Part shown: piece after piece, positions 52,328 to 60,307 of the stretch
Layout of the letters: the number at the start of each line of letters is the position of its first letter
How positions within the stretch are numbered: the first letter of the stretch is position 1
Assembly (NCBI RefSeq): GCF_001424665.1
Contig: NZ_LMQS01000003.1
Coordinates: forward strand, 249,691-313,690
Length of the DNA stretch: 64,000 nucleotides
From: Methylophilus sp. Leaf416
GTDB lineage: Bacteria; Pseudomonadota; Gammaproteobacteria; Burkholderiales; Methylophilaceae
Direction: 5' to 3'
Made by a program: the position numbers and the translations under genes
Notes under the pieces: generated by a model
Database searches by the model: none
What the model saw: the letters and a program-made list of their open reading frames with translations, nothing else
What the model was told of the DNA's origin: nothing

Positions 52328-52471
52328 TTAATCTGTATTGACATCATCACTGTCCTGGTCTGCTGTAGATTTCAGATCCGGGTTATTGATCACCTCTGGG
52401 CTCAAGAGGTTAGAATCAAATCCATCCTGGTTATTAATAATTTCTGGATTCAGAATATCTGGATTAGCCAT
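52328..52471 (-). CDS. Small acidic repeat peptide, 47 aa, unrecognised
   Basis: A short minus-strand frame from ATG at 52471 to TAA at 52328 has a near-perfect ribosome binding site (AGGAG with six bases to the ATG) and a terminator just downstream (52279-52306). The peptide begins MANPDILNPEIINN and contains two copies of an 11-residue unit, ILNPEIINNQD and LLSPEVINNPD, separated by a GFDSN linker. A D-rich tail follows (ADQDSDDVNTD). It is strongly acidic, lacks Cys and has no signal or membrane segment. I do not recognise the family. The repeat, the ribosome binding site and the terminator together support a real gene. A structural or precursor peptide is possible; function not assigned. 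Confidence 0.7.
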   Translation of the reverse strand: MANPDILNPEIINNQDGFDSNLLSPEVINNPDLKSTADQDSDDVNTD

Positions 52472-52539
52472 ATTTAACTCCTAGGTTATTGGTCAGAGGT
52501 TTTCCCCTTACACACAGGATATGGAAGTTTCTGTTAGCT

Positions 52540-52564
52540 GCTTATCAGAAAAAGTCTGATAAGC
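52540..52564. promoter_or_regulatory. Perfect inverted repeat upstream of the small peptide gene
   Basis: GCTTATCAGA (52540-52549) and TCTGATAAGC (52555-52564) are perfect 10-bp arms with a 5-bp spacer, 69 bp before the peptide start and downstream of the cytochrome gene. No T-run follows on either strand, so an operator is more likely than a terminator. Confidence 0.5.
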
Positions 52565-52641
52565 GCGTAAGAATCATCCTTGATTATGCCTCCCCCATAC
52601 CTTTGCGACACTGAGCTTTATTCATTCAAGCAAAGTCATCA

Positions 52642-53922
52642 TCAATGGGCAGAAGGTGGCATCTTACGAATTTTGGCCACCTGTTTGGCATCAGTCGCAT
52701 CCAGATTGTGATTCCAACCCTTTTGCATAAAAGTCACCAACTGGGCAACCTCTGTATCATTCAGTATATGGCGGAATTTTGGCATATTGTACGGAGCTGC
52801 AACACCCTGCGGTTTTAGCTGGGGCGAGCCGTTCAGGATGACATTAATCAATGAAGATGGGTCCGGATCCATCACTGCCGGATTTCCGGCAAGCGGTGAT
52901 AAATAAGGAGCGACACCCTGACCATTCTGGCTATGACAGGCAGCACAATATTGTTGATATAACTTGGCACCGGGATGCTTTGCCGGTTCTTTGAATTGCG
53001 CTAGCGTAGCAGAGGGGTCGTATTTATAAGGCTTTTGGCCTTTATCATCTGAGCCTTTTATTGTTTTTAAATAGCTGGACATTCCGGTTAAGTCTTCAAG
53101 CGTCATGCCTTCTGTACTGTTATTAATCACCGGGGTCATAGTACCGAAAGCGGAACTATGCTGATTAGCGCCTGATTTGAGGTAAACAACAATGTCGCTT
53201 TCTGACCATCGGCCTAGGCCGGTGTTATGGTCGTCGCGTAAGTTGGTCGCAGACCAGCCTTCGAGTGTTTCACCACTTAAAAATTTACCTGATTCATGGG
53301 TAAGCCCTTTTTCCTGAAATGCCAAGCCACGGGGAGTGTGGCAAGCGCCACAATGTCCTAACCCCTGCACAAGATAAGCCCCACGATTCCAGTTTGCATC
53401 CTTATCAGGATCAGGTTTGTATGTCTCTTTATCCAGAAAAAATGCATTCCAGATTGCCAACGGAAATCTGTAATTCAAGGGCCATGGAATTTCACTGGCT
53501 TTGTTTGCCTGCCGCACAGGTTTGACGCCATGCTTGAAATAAAGATACAGGTAATGAATGTCAGTATCACTGACTTTGGCATAAGAAGGATACGGCATGG
53601 CCGGATACAGATGGTGGCCATCTTTTGCCACACCACGACGTAGCGCTTTGGCAAAATCAGATTCCGTATATTTACCTATGCCGGTTTCAGGGTCTGGAGT
53701 GATATTCGTAGTGTAAATAGCACCAACCGGGGTAAGCATGGGCAGCCCGCCGGCAAAGTCTTTACCATGTGGGGCTGTATGGCAGGATACACAGTCGCCC
53801 ACCCGCGCAAGGTATTCTCCTTTCTTAATGTCTGCCGGACTGATGGCGAAGACATTCAGGGAAAAACTGAAAGCGATGATGGTGGCGCATATGTTCATCA
53901 AACCTGATGTTATCTTCATCAT
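52642..53922 (-). CDS. Triheme cytochrome c subunit of a periplasmic dehydrogenase
   Basis: 426-aa exported cytochrome with a signal peptide (ATIIAFSFSLNVFA) and three CxxCH haem sites: CVSCH (near residue 43), CGACH (near 193) and CAACH (near 330). It resembles the cytochrome subunit of membrane-bound alcohol/gluconate dehydrogenases that also pairs with IorAB-type aldehyde oxidoreductases. It lies five bases after the molybdenum subunit gene, so it should accept electrons from it and pass them to the quinone pool or terminal oxidase. Confidence 0.93.
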   Translation of the reverse strand: MMKITSGLMNICATIIAFSFSLNVFAISPADIKKGEYLARVGDCVSCHTAPHGKDFAGGLPMLTPVGAIYTTNITPDPETGIGKYTESDFAKALRRGVAKDGHHLYPAMPYPSYAKVSDTDIHYLYLYFKHGVKPVRQANKASEIPWPLNYRFPLAIWNAFFLDKETYKPDPDKDANWNRGAYLVQGLGHCGACHTPRGLAFQEKGLTHESGKFLSGETLEGWSATNLRDDHNTGLGRWSESDIVVYLKSGANQHSSAFGTMTPVINNSTEGMTLEDLTGMSSYLKTIKGSDDKGQKPYKYDPSATLAQFKEPAKHPGAKLYQQYCAACHSQNGQGVAPYLSPLAGNPAVMDPDPSSLINVILNGSPQLKPQGVAAPYNMPKFRHILNDTEVAQLVTFMQKGWNHNLDATDAKQVAKIRKMPPSAH

Positions 53923-53927
53923 GGCTC

Positions 53928-56144
53928 CTATGCTTGTAGTTGGTTGCCAATTGGCAGTTTACGGATGCGTTTTCCGGTTGCCGAGAACACCGCATTTGCC
54001 AGGGCAGCACCAATAGCCGCCGTACCTGGTTCACCGATGCCACCAGGCGCTTCGGCGCTTTTAATCAAATGGATATCAAACACGGGCGTTTCATTGATGC
54101 GCATTACACGATAGTCATTAAAGTTGGTTTGTTCCACACGTCCATTTTTGATGGTAATTTCGTTGTAGAGCACAGCACTGAGACCAAATATCACGCCGCC
54201 TTCAATTTGGGCTAATACCGTATTGGGATTAACCGTCAACCCGCAATCCACCGCGCATACCACTTTATCTACTTTGACTTCACCCTGTGGGTTCACAGTG
54301 ATTTCTACTATCATCGCCAGGAAGCTGCCGAAGGCATGCATGACTGAAACGCCACGGCCTTTCCCTTTTGCCAACGGTTTGCCCCAGTCACTTTTGCTTA
54401 CAGCAAGTTGCAAAGCGTTTTTCAGCCTTGGAGTTTTATTCAACAGTTCAAGACGGTATTTGACCGGGTCGACTTTAGCCAGGGCTGCCAGTTCATCGAT
54501 AAAACTCTCGACCACAAAAGTACCTCGGGTAGGGCCTACACCGCGCCAGAATGCCGTGGGTACGTCGCGGGGCTCAACACGCACATAATCGACATACAGA
54601 TTAGGCAATTCATAAGGAGGGTCAGCAGACACTTCTACTGCATCAGGATCCACACCATTTTTGACTGCTGGCGGTGCAAATCTCGCCATGACTGAAGAAC
54701 CTACAATCCGGTGCGACCAGGAAACGGGTTTGCCTTTCGCGTCCAGGCCCGCTGAAATACGATCAAAGTAATAGGGCCGGAACATATCGTGCTGGATATC
54801 CTCTTCGCGTGTCCAGATGACCTTGACTGGCCCTTTGACTTGCTTGGCGATTTTGACAGCTTGCACGACACCATCGAACTCCAGCCTTCTGCCAAAACCG
54901 CCACCAATCAGGAAGTTATGCAGCCTGACTTTTTCAACGGGAATACCTAGCGTTTTTGCAGCCATTCCCTGCGCAAAAGTCGGTATCTGGGTGCCTACCC
55001 AGATGTCGCAACCTGAAGCACCGACTTCTACCGTGCAGTTCATGGGCTCCATCGTCGCATGTGCCAGAAATGGCTGCTCATATTCCACACTCAGGGTTTT
55101 ATCGGCTTTTTTAAATGCACTGGCTGCATTACCTTCTTTTTTGGCAACCGCCCCTGGTTTTTTGGATGCATCCCGCAAGTCCTGGATCAGATCACCCGTT
55201 TTCACTGCAGTGCTTTTACCTTCATCCCATTTGATTTCTAGCGCACCCAAGCCGCGCTTGGCCGCCCAGGTATGAATGCCAATCACGGCAACAGCATTAT
55301 CCACCTTGACCACCTGAAGGACTCCAGGCATCTTCAAGGCACGACTATCATCCACGCTAATCAACTTTCCACCGAACACCGGGCTGGTGGCGATTACTGC
55401 GAACTTCACTTTGTCCGGATGCGCATCAATACCAAATTTGGCCAAACCATTTACTTTATCGGGGGTATCTAATCTTTTGGCCGAGGTACCGATGACTTTG
55501 AAATCTTTGGGGTCTTTGAGAGCAACTTTAGTGAGGACAGGTAATGCACTGGCAACTTTTACCAGTTCACCATAACCCAATTTCCGACCTGACGCTTCAT
55601 GATAGATCACCCCTGACCTGGCTTGGCAGGTAGATTCATCTACTTTCCATTTCTGGGCAGCAGCAGTCACCAGCAGTGAGCGGCAAACAGCCCCAGCCTG
55701 GCGCAGCGGATCCCACATTGCACGGATAGAGGTTGACCCGCCTGTGACTTGTGCACCCAGCATCGCGTCTCCATAAAGCTTGTCATTCGGCGGGGCATGC
55801 TCCAGCTTCACCGTTTGCACATCGACTTCAAGCTCTTCAGCCAGCAACATGGGCAGTGAGGTATAAACACCCTGGCCCATTTCAACCTTGGGCATAATCA
55901 TGGTGACTTCACCATTCGTATCAATCTTGATGAAGGCATTCGGCGCTAACACATTCTTGCCGGCCTCAAGCTCATCATAGGACTGTGTTTGTTTATCCTG
56001 GCTCAAGGCGGGCATACTGATACTGAGCACCATACCTCCCGCTGTTGTGGCACTAACCGAGGCGGCAAACTTGAGGAAATTTCTGCGTGGAGGATTGGCA
56101 ACAATATATTTATCGGTCAGACCCTGAATTAATCCTTGCGACAT
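53928..56144 (-). CDS. iorB: Molybdopterin-binding subunit of an aldehyde/isoquinoline oxidoreductase (IorB type)
   Basis: 738 aa from the ATG at 56144 (AAGGAG seven bases upstream; the frame stays open to 56213). It has a twin-arginine signal, PPRRNFLKFAASVSATTAGG, so it is exported folded with cofactor. It shows the xanthine-oxidase-family large-subunit pattern (KVEMGQGVYTSLPMLLAEEL, GGGFGRRLEFDG, FWRGVGPTRGTFVVESFIDE, GGIGEPGTAAIGAALANAVF with the catalytic Glu). It partners the [2Fe-2S] subunit upstream and cytochrome c downstream. Substrate is probably an aldehyde or N-heterocycle; this cannot be decided by sequence. Confidence 0.94.
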   Translation of the reverse strand: MSQGLIQGLTDKYIVANPPRRNFLKFAASVSATTAGGMVLSISMPALSQDKQTQSYDELEAGKNVLAPNAFIKIDTNGEVTMIMPKVEMGQGVYTSLPMLLAEELEVDVQTVKLEHAPPNDKLYGDAMLGAQVTGGSTSIRAMWDPLRQAGAVCRSLLVTAAAQKWKVDESTCQARSGVIYHEASGRKLGYGELVKVASALPVLTKVALKDPKDFKVIGTSAKRLDTPDKVNGLAKFGIDAHPDKVKFAVIATSPVFGGKLISVDDSRALKMPGVLQVVKVDNAVAVIGIHTWAAKRGLGALEIKWDEGKSTAVKTGDLIQDLRDASKKPGAVAKKEGNAASAFKKADKTLSVEYEQPFLAHATMEPMNCTVEVGASGCDIWVGTQIPTFAQGMAAKTLGIPVEKVRLHNFLIGGGFGRRLEFDGVVQAVKIAKQVKGPVKVIWTREEDIQHDMFRPYYFDRISAGLDAKGKPVSWSHRIVGSSVMARFAPPAVKNGVDPDAVEVSADPPYELPNLYVDYVRVEPRDVPTAFWRGVGPTRGTFVVESFIDELAALAKVDPVKYRLELLNKTPRLKNALQLAVSKSDWGKPLAKGKGRGVSVMHAFGSFLAMIVEITVNPQGEVKVDKVVCAVDCGLTVNPNTVLAQIEGGVIFGLSAVLYNEITIKNGRVEQTNFNDYRVMRINETPVFDIHLIKSAEAPGGIGEPGTAAIGAALANAVFSATGKRIRKLPIGNQLQA

Positions 56145-56146
56145 AA

Positions 56147-56605
56147 TCAGGCTCCTTCTTTCGCGGCAACTTTGATCGCGGCGCGTATGCGTGGATAAGT
56201 CCCGCACCGGCAAATATTGCCTGCCATGGCGGTGTCTATCTGTTCATCATTGGGATGAGGATGTTGTCCGAGTAAAGAACATGCAGACATGATCTGGCCG
56301 GACTGGCAATAACCGCACTGCATGACCTCAAGGTCTAGCCAGGCTTTCTGGATAGATTTACCAGCAGAAGTTTCACCCACCGCTTCTATGGTGGTGATTT
56401 TCTTGTCACCGATTGCTGAGATAGGCAGTACACAAGAGCGGGCCGCCTGCCCATCGATATGAACGGTGCATGCGCCACATTGCGCGATACCACACCCAAA
56501 CTTGGTCCCTGTCAGACCGATGATATCTCTGATCACCCAAAGGAGAGGCATGTCATCTGGCGCATCCACCTGGTGGGTGGTGCCATTAATATTCAGTGTC
56601 GCCAT
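56147..56605 (-). CDS. iorA: [2Fe-2S] subunit of an aldehyde/isoquinoline oxidoreductase (IorA type)
   Basis: 152-aa small subunit with two clusters: plant-ferredoxin-type ligands in [16 protein letters not shown] ... SC (about residues 38-62) and the C-terminal four-helix cluster [12 protein letters not shown] ... CRCGTYPRI (about 98-138). It lacks its own signal, so it is presumably carried out by the Tat signal of IorB. The stop lies two bases before the IorB start. First gene of the ior-cytochrome operon. Confidence 0.95.
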   Translation of the reverse strand: MATLNINGTTHQVDAPDDMPLLWVIRDIIGLTGTKFGCGIAQCGACTVHIDGQAARSCVLPISAIGDKKITTIEAVGETSAGKSIQKAWLDLEVMQCGYCQSGQIMSACSLLGQHPHPNDEQIDTAMAGNICRCGTYPRIRAAIKVAAKEGA

Positions 56606-56741
56606 AGTCGGATCTTCCTTGAAAGAAGTGCATCACTGAGTGATGTCTTATATTTAATCTGATTTTATTTACAACATTAGAGTGGATTAATTCAAACGTC
56701 GAATCAAGCAAAAATTTATTAAATCATTGCCTAAAACAATA

Positions 56742-56779
56742 TTCCTGCCTCTATCAGTCTTAATTGATAGAGACAGGAA
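56742..56779. other. Long inverted repeat between the ammonium transporter gene and iorA
   Basis: Fifteen-bp arms TTCCTGCCTCTATCA (56742-56756) and TGATAGAGACAGGAA (56765-56779) match except one position and have an 8-bp spacer. It lies about 100 bp past the ammonium transporter stop (minus strand) and about 135 bp before iorA. A weak T-rich run follows on the minus strand, so it may end the transporter transcript. Confidence 0.5.
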
Positions 56780-56879
56780 CTCGAATTAAGTTTGAATTAT
56801 CTCTCCCGTGCGGAAGAGACAAGATGGAAGGCGATCAGTTATTAGTCTAGTAAGAATTTAAGTGTTTGCGGGTAAACAC

Positions 56880-58070
56880 TTAATCGGCCGAGACTGATGG
56901 AATTTTATGGATACTTAAATCGGCGCCATCAAACTCAGCCTCTGCATCCAGGCGGATGCCGACAAGTTTTTTCAGCAAACCATACACAATACCGCCGCCA
57001 ATAAATGCGACAGTGATGCCAGCAATAGTACCAAGCAACTGGCTTACCAGGCTGACGCCACCTAAACCGCCTAAACTGGCACTGCCGAAAATACCGGCTG
57101 CTATACCACCCCAGGCACCGCATAAACCATGCAACGGCCATACACCTAATACATCATCAATTTTCAGGCGGTTTTGTGTCATGGTAAACGCCCAGACGAA
57201 GATTACACCAGCTACACCACCGGTGACCAAGGCGCCAAGCGGGTGCATCACATCTGAACCGGCACAGACAGCAACCAGGCCAGCCAAAGGGCCGTTGTGC
57301 ACAAAGCCAGGGTCATTTTTACCGAGTACGAGTGCAGCCAGAGTGCCGCCGGCCAAGGCCATCAGCGAATTGACGGCTACCAGGCCAGAAATGTTTTGGA
57401 TAGCTTGCGCGGACATGACATTAAAGCCAAACCAGCCGACGGTCAGTATCCATGCGCCTAATGCGAGGAAAGGAATATTGGAAGGTGGATAAGCATGCAA
57501 TCTGCCTTCTTTAGTATAGCGTCCACTGCGGGCACCTAATAGCATCACCGCCGCCAGAGCAATCCAGCCGCCCATCGCGTGTACGACAATCGAACCTGCA
57601 AAGTCATGGAAGCTGGCACCAAAGCTGGACTTTAACCACTCCTGGAAACCAAAATGGTTGTTCCAGGCGATCCCTTCAAAAAAGGGATAGACGAAACCGA
57701 CAATCAGGAAGGTTGCTGCCATTTGCGGATTAAACTTGGCGCGCTCGGCAATGCCACCGGAAACAATCGCCGGAATGGCTGCTGCAAAGGTCAGCAGGAA
57801 AAAGAATTTAACGAGGTCATACCCACTTTTAGCTGCCAGGACATCAGCGCCACTAAAGAAATTGATGCCATAAGCGATGCTGTAGCCAATGAAAAAGTAG
57901 GCAATGGTGGAAACACAAAAATCCACCATGATTTTGACCAGTGCGTTGACCTGGTTTTTTTGACGCACTGTACCGACTTCCAAAAATGCAAAACCGGCAT
58001 GCATCGCCAGCACCATGATAGCCCCCAGTAATACAAACAAGACGTCATTAGCGGACACTAATGCTTCCAT
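56880..58070 (-). CDS. amtB: Ammonium transporter, Amt family
   Basis: 396-aa inner-membrane channel for NH4+/NH3. Eleven hydrophobic segments are visible. Amt hallmarks are DFAGSIVVHAMGGWIAL with the first pore His (near residue 157) and VWPLHGLCGAWGGIAAGIFG with the second (near 310), plus GNxxH-like NNHFGFQEW. There is no cleavable signal peptide. GGAG precedes the ATG. No glnK lies next to it. A sigma-54 promoter and an NtrC-type site lie upstream. Confidence 0.95.
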   Translation of the reverse strand: MEALVSANDVLFVLLGAIMVLAMHAGFAFLEVGTVRQKNQVNALVKIMVDFCVSTIAYFFIGYSIAYGINFFSGADVLAAKSGYDLVKFFFLLTFAAAIPAIVSGGIAERAKFNPQMAATFLIVGFVYPFFEGIAWNNHFGFQEWLKSSFGASFHDFAGSIVVHAMGGWIALAAVMLLGARSGRYTKEGRLHAYPPSNIPFLALGAWILTVGWFGFNVMSAQAIQNISGLVAVNSLMALAGGTLAALVLGKNDPGFVHNGPLAGLVAVCAGSDVMHPLGALVTGGVAGVIFVWAFTMTQNRLKIDDVLGVWPLHGLCGAWGGIAAGIFGSASLGGLGGVSLVSQLLGTIAGITVAFIGGGIVYGLLKKLVGIRLDAEAEFDGADLSIHKIPSVSAD

Positions 58071-58148
58071 TTTCGCTCTCCGAATTTAATTATATAAAGA
58101 TGACGTTTTGCCTTTTGGCACGCCTTTTTTAAAAATTCGCAGTGGATA

Positions 58149-58164
58149 AGCAATTATCAGACCA
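58149..58164 (-). promoter_or_regulatory. Sigma-54 (-24/-12) promoter of the ammonium transporter gene
   Basis: On the minus strand TGGTCTGATAATTGCT places GG and GC at the exact RpoN spacing (GG at plus 58163-58162, GC at 58151-58150). The -24 half (TGGTCT) is weaker than in nrtA and nirB, but TTGC is complete. Start expected near 58138. Confidence 0.6.
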
Positions 58165-58245
58165 TTATTACATGGTTGATTTTAAAGAATAAAGTTTTAG
58201 GCTCACTTGAAAAATGCACCACTATTGCACCTTATAAAGTGCATT

Positions 58246-58260
58246 GCACTTTTTTAGTGC
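58246..58260. promoter_or_regulatory. NtrC-type enhancer dyad upstream of the ammonium transporter gene
   Basis: GCACT-N5-AGTGC (58246-58260) is a perfect-symmetry 15-bp NtrC-like site about 82 bp upstream of the -24 box. Several further TGCAC(C) half-sites cluster at 58215-58242, including a 16-bp dyad GCACC-N6-AGTGC, one base too long. Confidence 0.65.
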
Positions 58261-58269
58261 GATTTTGGA

Positions 58270-58944
58270 TTACATGATTTCGGAAGGTTGAAGCTGCTTG
58301 AACATCTCTTCGGCATCTGGGTGTGCGGCCCAGAAGTAATAGAACTCACGCACCGCATTCAAAAATAAATGCCGGGTATGCTTCAGGTTAAATAAGGGCA
58401 AAGTAGCATCCGCCGTAATTCGAAATGCATTTTTCTCTGACAATGGCGCATCACGTAACCTCAGCAACATTAACTTGGCCATACGTGTACGCACTTCAAT
58501 ATCCATATCCTGTTTTTGCTCCATGGATTTAAGCGCTTTAACGTATCCATTCAGTGCCCATAGTTCTGAAGTGGCAAATTTTTCGGCTTGCAAAGCAGGC
58601 CATACCGATTGCAGATCAATGACAGCCGGTTGCCAGCCGATAAGATGTAACTCAAAGCCGACAGTATCCGCATACTGCATGACCGCTTTGACATCGCCAC
58701 GCCAGAAAGGATAAAACTCGCGGATAATGGTAAGCAGCTCAGGCCAACGCTGTGCAGGTTGATCTTCGAGAAAATCGTCCACCGCTTTGCGGTAAACCGC
58801 ACTGGTAGACTCTTGATTTTCCAGCATTGGGCACAATTCACTCAATATTGCATCGCGTTGTGCCATGATGGCTTCATCTGCTCCCTTGGCATGCAATAAA
58901 TTATAATAAGCCTGGATAGCGTCTGTTTCGCGTGATGAACTCAT
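58270..58944 (-). CDS. Hypothetical cytoplasmic helical protein
   Basis: 224 aa from the ATG at 58944 (MSSSRETDAIQAYYNLL); the frame is open to 59010. No signal peptide, membrane helix or Cys-rich motif was seen. The sequence is mainly alpha-helical with W/F/Y-rich patches (REFYPFWRGDVKAVMQY; REFYYFWAAHPD) near the middle and C-terminus. I do not recognise the family. The stop lies next to the NtrC-type site of the downstream ammonium transporter gene. It is divergent from the DUF3301-gluQ pair. Confidence 0.75.
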   Translation of the reverse strand: MSSSRETDAIQAYYNLLHAKGADEAIMAQRDAILSELCPMLENQESTSAVYRKAVDDFLEDQPAQRWPELLTIIREFYPFWRGDVKAVMQYADTVGFELHLIGWQPAVIDLQSVWPALQAEKFATSELWALNGYVKALKSMEQKQDMDIEVRTRMAKLMLLRLRDAPLSEKNAFRITADATLPLFNLKHTRHLFLNAVREFYYFWAAHPDAEEMFKQLQPSEIM

Positions 58945-59043
58945 AGCAAACTGTAGTGAATTGAGGATAAGAAATGAAGATTTTGGAACGGACTCACTTG
59001 TATCATACACCCAAATGCGGCTCCGGCTCTCAGGAGAAATCGA

Positions 59044-59352
59044 ATGGCTGAATGGTCACTGCTGGCACTCATAGTCGCTGGCGCCTGGTTCTGGATGGAC
59101 TCTGTTTCCAAACGGGAAATTGCCCTGAAAATCGGCCGTCAACTGGCCGATCGCTGCAACTTGCAATTTCTCGATGAAACCGTTGCAGGCTCACGTGTTG
59201 GCTTCGCCCGCGACACCAATGGCCGCGTACAGATACTACGCACCTATACTTTTGATGTCTCCAGCCATGGGATTGAACGCATGGCCTGTCATTTACAACT
59301 ACGCGGCGGTCAGCTGGTTGCCTGGCATATTCCGCCATACGCAACCCAATAA
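59044..59352 (+). CDS. DUF3301 family membrane-anchored protein
   Basis: 102-aa protein with an N-terminal membrane helix (WSLLALIVAGAWFWMDS) and a conserved soluble part (RQLADRCNLQFLDETVA; YTFDVSSHGIERMACHL) characteristic of DUF3301. Function unknown. Its stop overlaps the gluQ start by one base (TAATG), so the two are coupled. Confidence 0.88.
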   Translation: MAEWSLLALIVAGAWFWMDSVSKREIALKIGRQLADRCNLQFLDETVAGSRVGFARDTNGRVQILRTYTFDVSSHGIERMACHLQLRGGQLVAWHIPPYATQ

Positions 59353-60221
59353 TGATTGTAGGACGCTTCGCCCCCTCGCCTACCGGCCCTTTGCATTTCG
59401 GCTCGCTGGTCGCAGCGGTCGCGAGCTATTGCGATGCCAAAAGCCGTGGCGGGAAATGGCTGTTGCGTATTGAGGATGTAGACCAAACCCGCAAAATGGC
59501 AGGTGCCAGTGAAGAGATCATCCATACCCTTGAACATTATGGGTTTGTATGGGATGACGAAATTACCTATCAAAGCCAGCGAACCGCATTATATGAAGTA
59601 GCGCTAAACCGGCTTCGTGACAAATACCTGGCTTACCCCTGCACCTGTTCCCGCAAGGAAATTGCGGATTCCAGCAGCATGCATGGTATTGAAGGAGTCA
59701 TTTATCCCGGCACCTGCTTATCACACCCGATAAAACATGACTCCACGGCAGCATGGCGTCTGAAAACAACCGAATCACTGATTAGCTTTCAAGACCTCGT
59801 TCAAGGCAGAATTCAGCACAATATGGCCAGGGAAATTGGTGATTTTGTCATCAAACGTTCCGATGGCTTATACAGCTACCAGCTTGCCGTCGTAGTCGAT
59901 GATGCACTGCAAGGTGTCACGCATGTGGTACGCGGTGCTGATCTTCTCAATTCCACCACCCGTCAGATTTATCTGCAACAACTGTTAGGCTATCCAACAC
60001 CAGTGTACGCGCATATCCCGCTGGTATTGAATGCAGATGGGCAAAAATTGAGCAAGCAGACGCTCGCAGAATCACTGCCTAAAGATGAAGTCATTGCAAC
60101 GTTGCTGAAAGCTTTCCGTTTTTTGCCTAACTTCCCCACACATCCCCAAGCCTTTAAAACGCTTCCCGATTTGTGGCAATGGGCACTGGATAACTGGCAA
60201 CCTTTAGATAGCATAAGGTGA
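59352..60221 (+). CDS. gluQ: Glutamyl-Q tRNA(Asp) synthetase
   Basis: 289-aa class I synthetase paralogue that attaches glutamate to queuosine at the wobble position of tRNA-Asp. It has the HIGH-type motif in GRFAPSPTGPLHFGSLVAA, a KMSKS-type motif KLSKQTL near residue 235, and Zn-ligand-like cysteines CTCSRKEI. It lacks the anticodon-binding domain of GltX, which fixes the assignment. Confidence 0.95.
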   Translation: MIVGRFAPSPTGPLHFGSLVAAVASYCDAKSRGGKWLLRIEDVDQTRKMAGASEEIIHTLEHYGFVWDDEITYQSQRTALYEVALNRLRDKYLAYPCTCSRKEIADSSSMHGIEGVIYPGTCLSHPIKHDSTAAWRLKTTESLISFQDLVQGRIQHNMAREIGDFVIKRSDGLYSYQLAVVVDDALQGVTHVVRGADLLNSTTRQIYLQQLLGYPTPVYAHIPLVLNADGQKLSKQTLAESLPKDEVIATLLKAFRFLPNFPTHPQAFKTLPDLWQWALDNWQPLDSIR

Positions 60222-60249
60222 CTTAGCATTACCAACCGCACACTAATGA

Positions 60250-60266
60250 TTGATAATTGTTATCAA
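60250..60266. promoter_or_regulatory. Fur box upstream of the second TonB receptor gene
   Basis: TTGATAA-TTG-TTATCAA (60250-60266) is a perfect 7-bp inverted repeat matching the core of the Fur box. It lies 30-60 bp before the receptor start in an AT-rich promoter region. Confidence 0.75.
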
Positions 60267-60307
60267 CTTAATTATTATTTCGATAATTTTTTAAAATGAT
60301 TACAACA

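Noticed and set aside
58227-58242. Second NtrC dyad GCACC-N6-AGTGC
   Set aside because: One base longer than the 15-bp spacing; kept only as half-sites.
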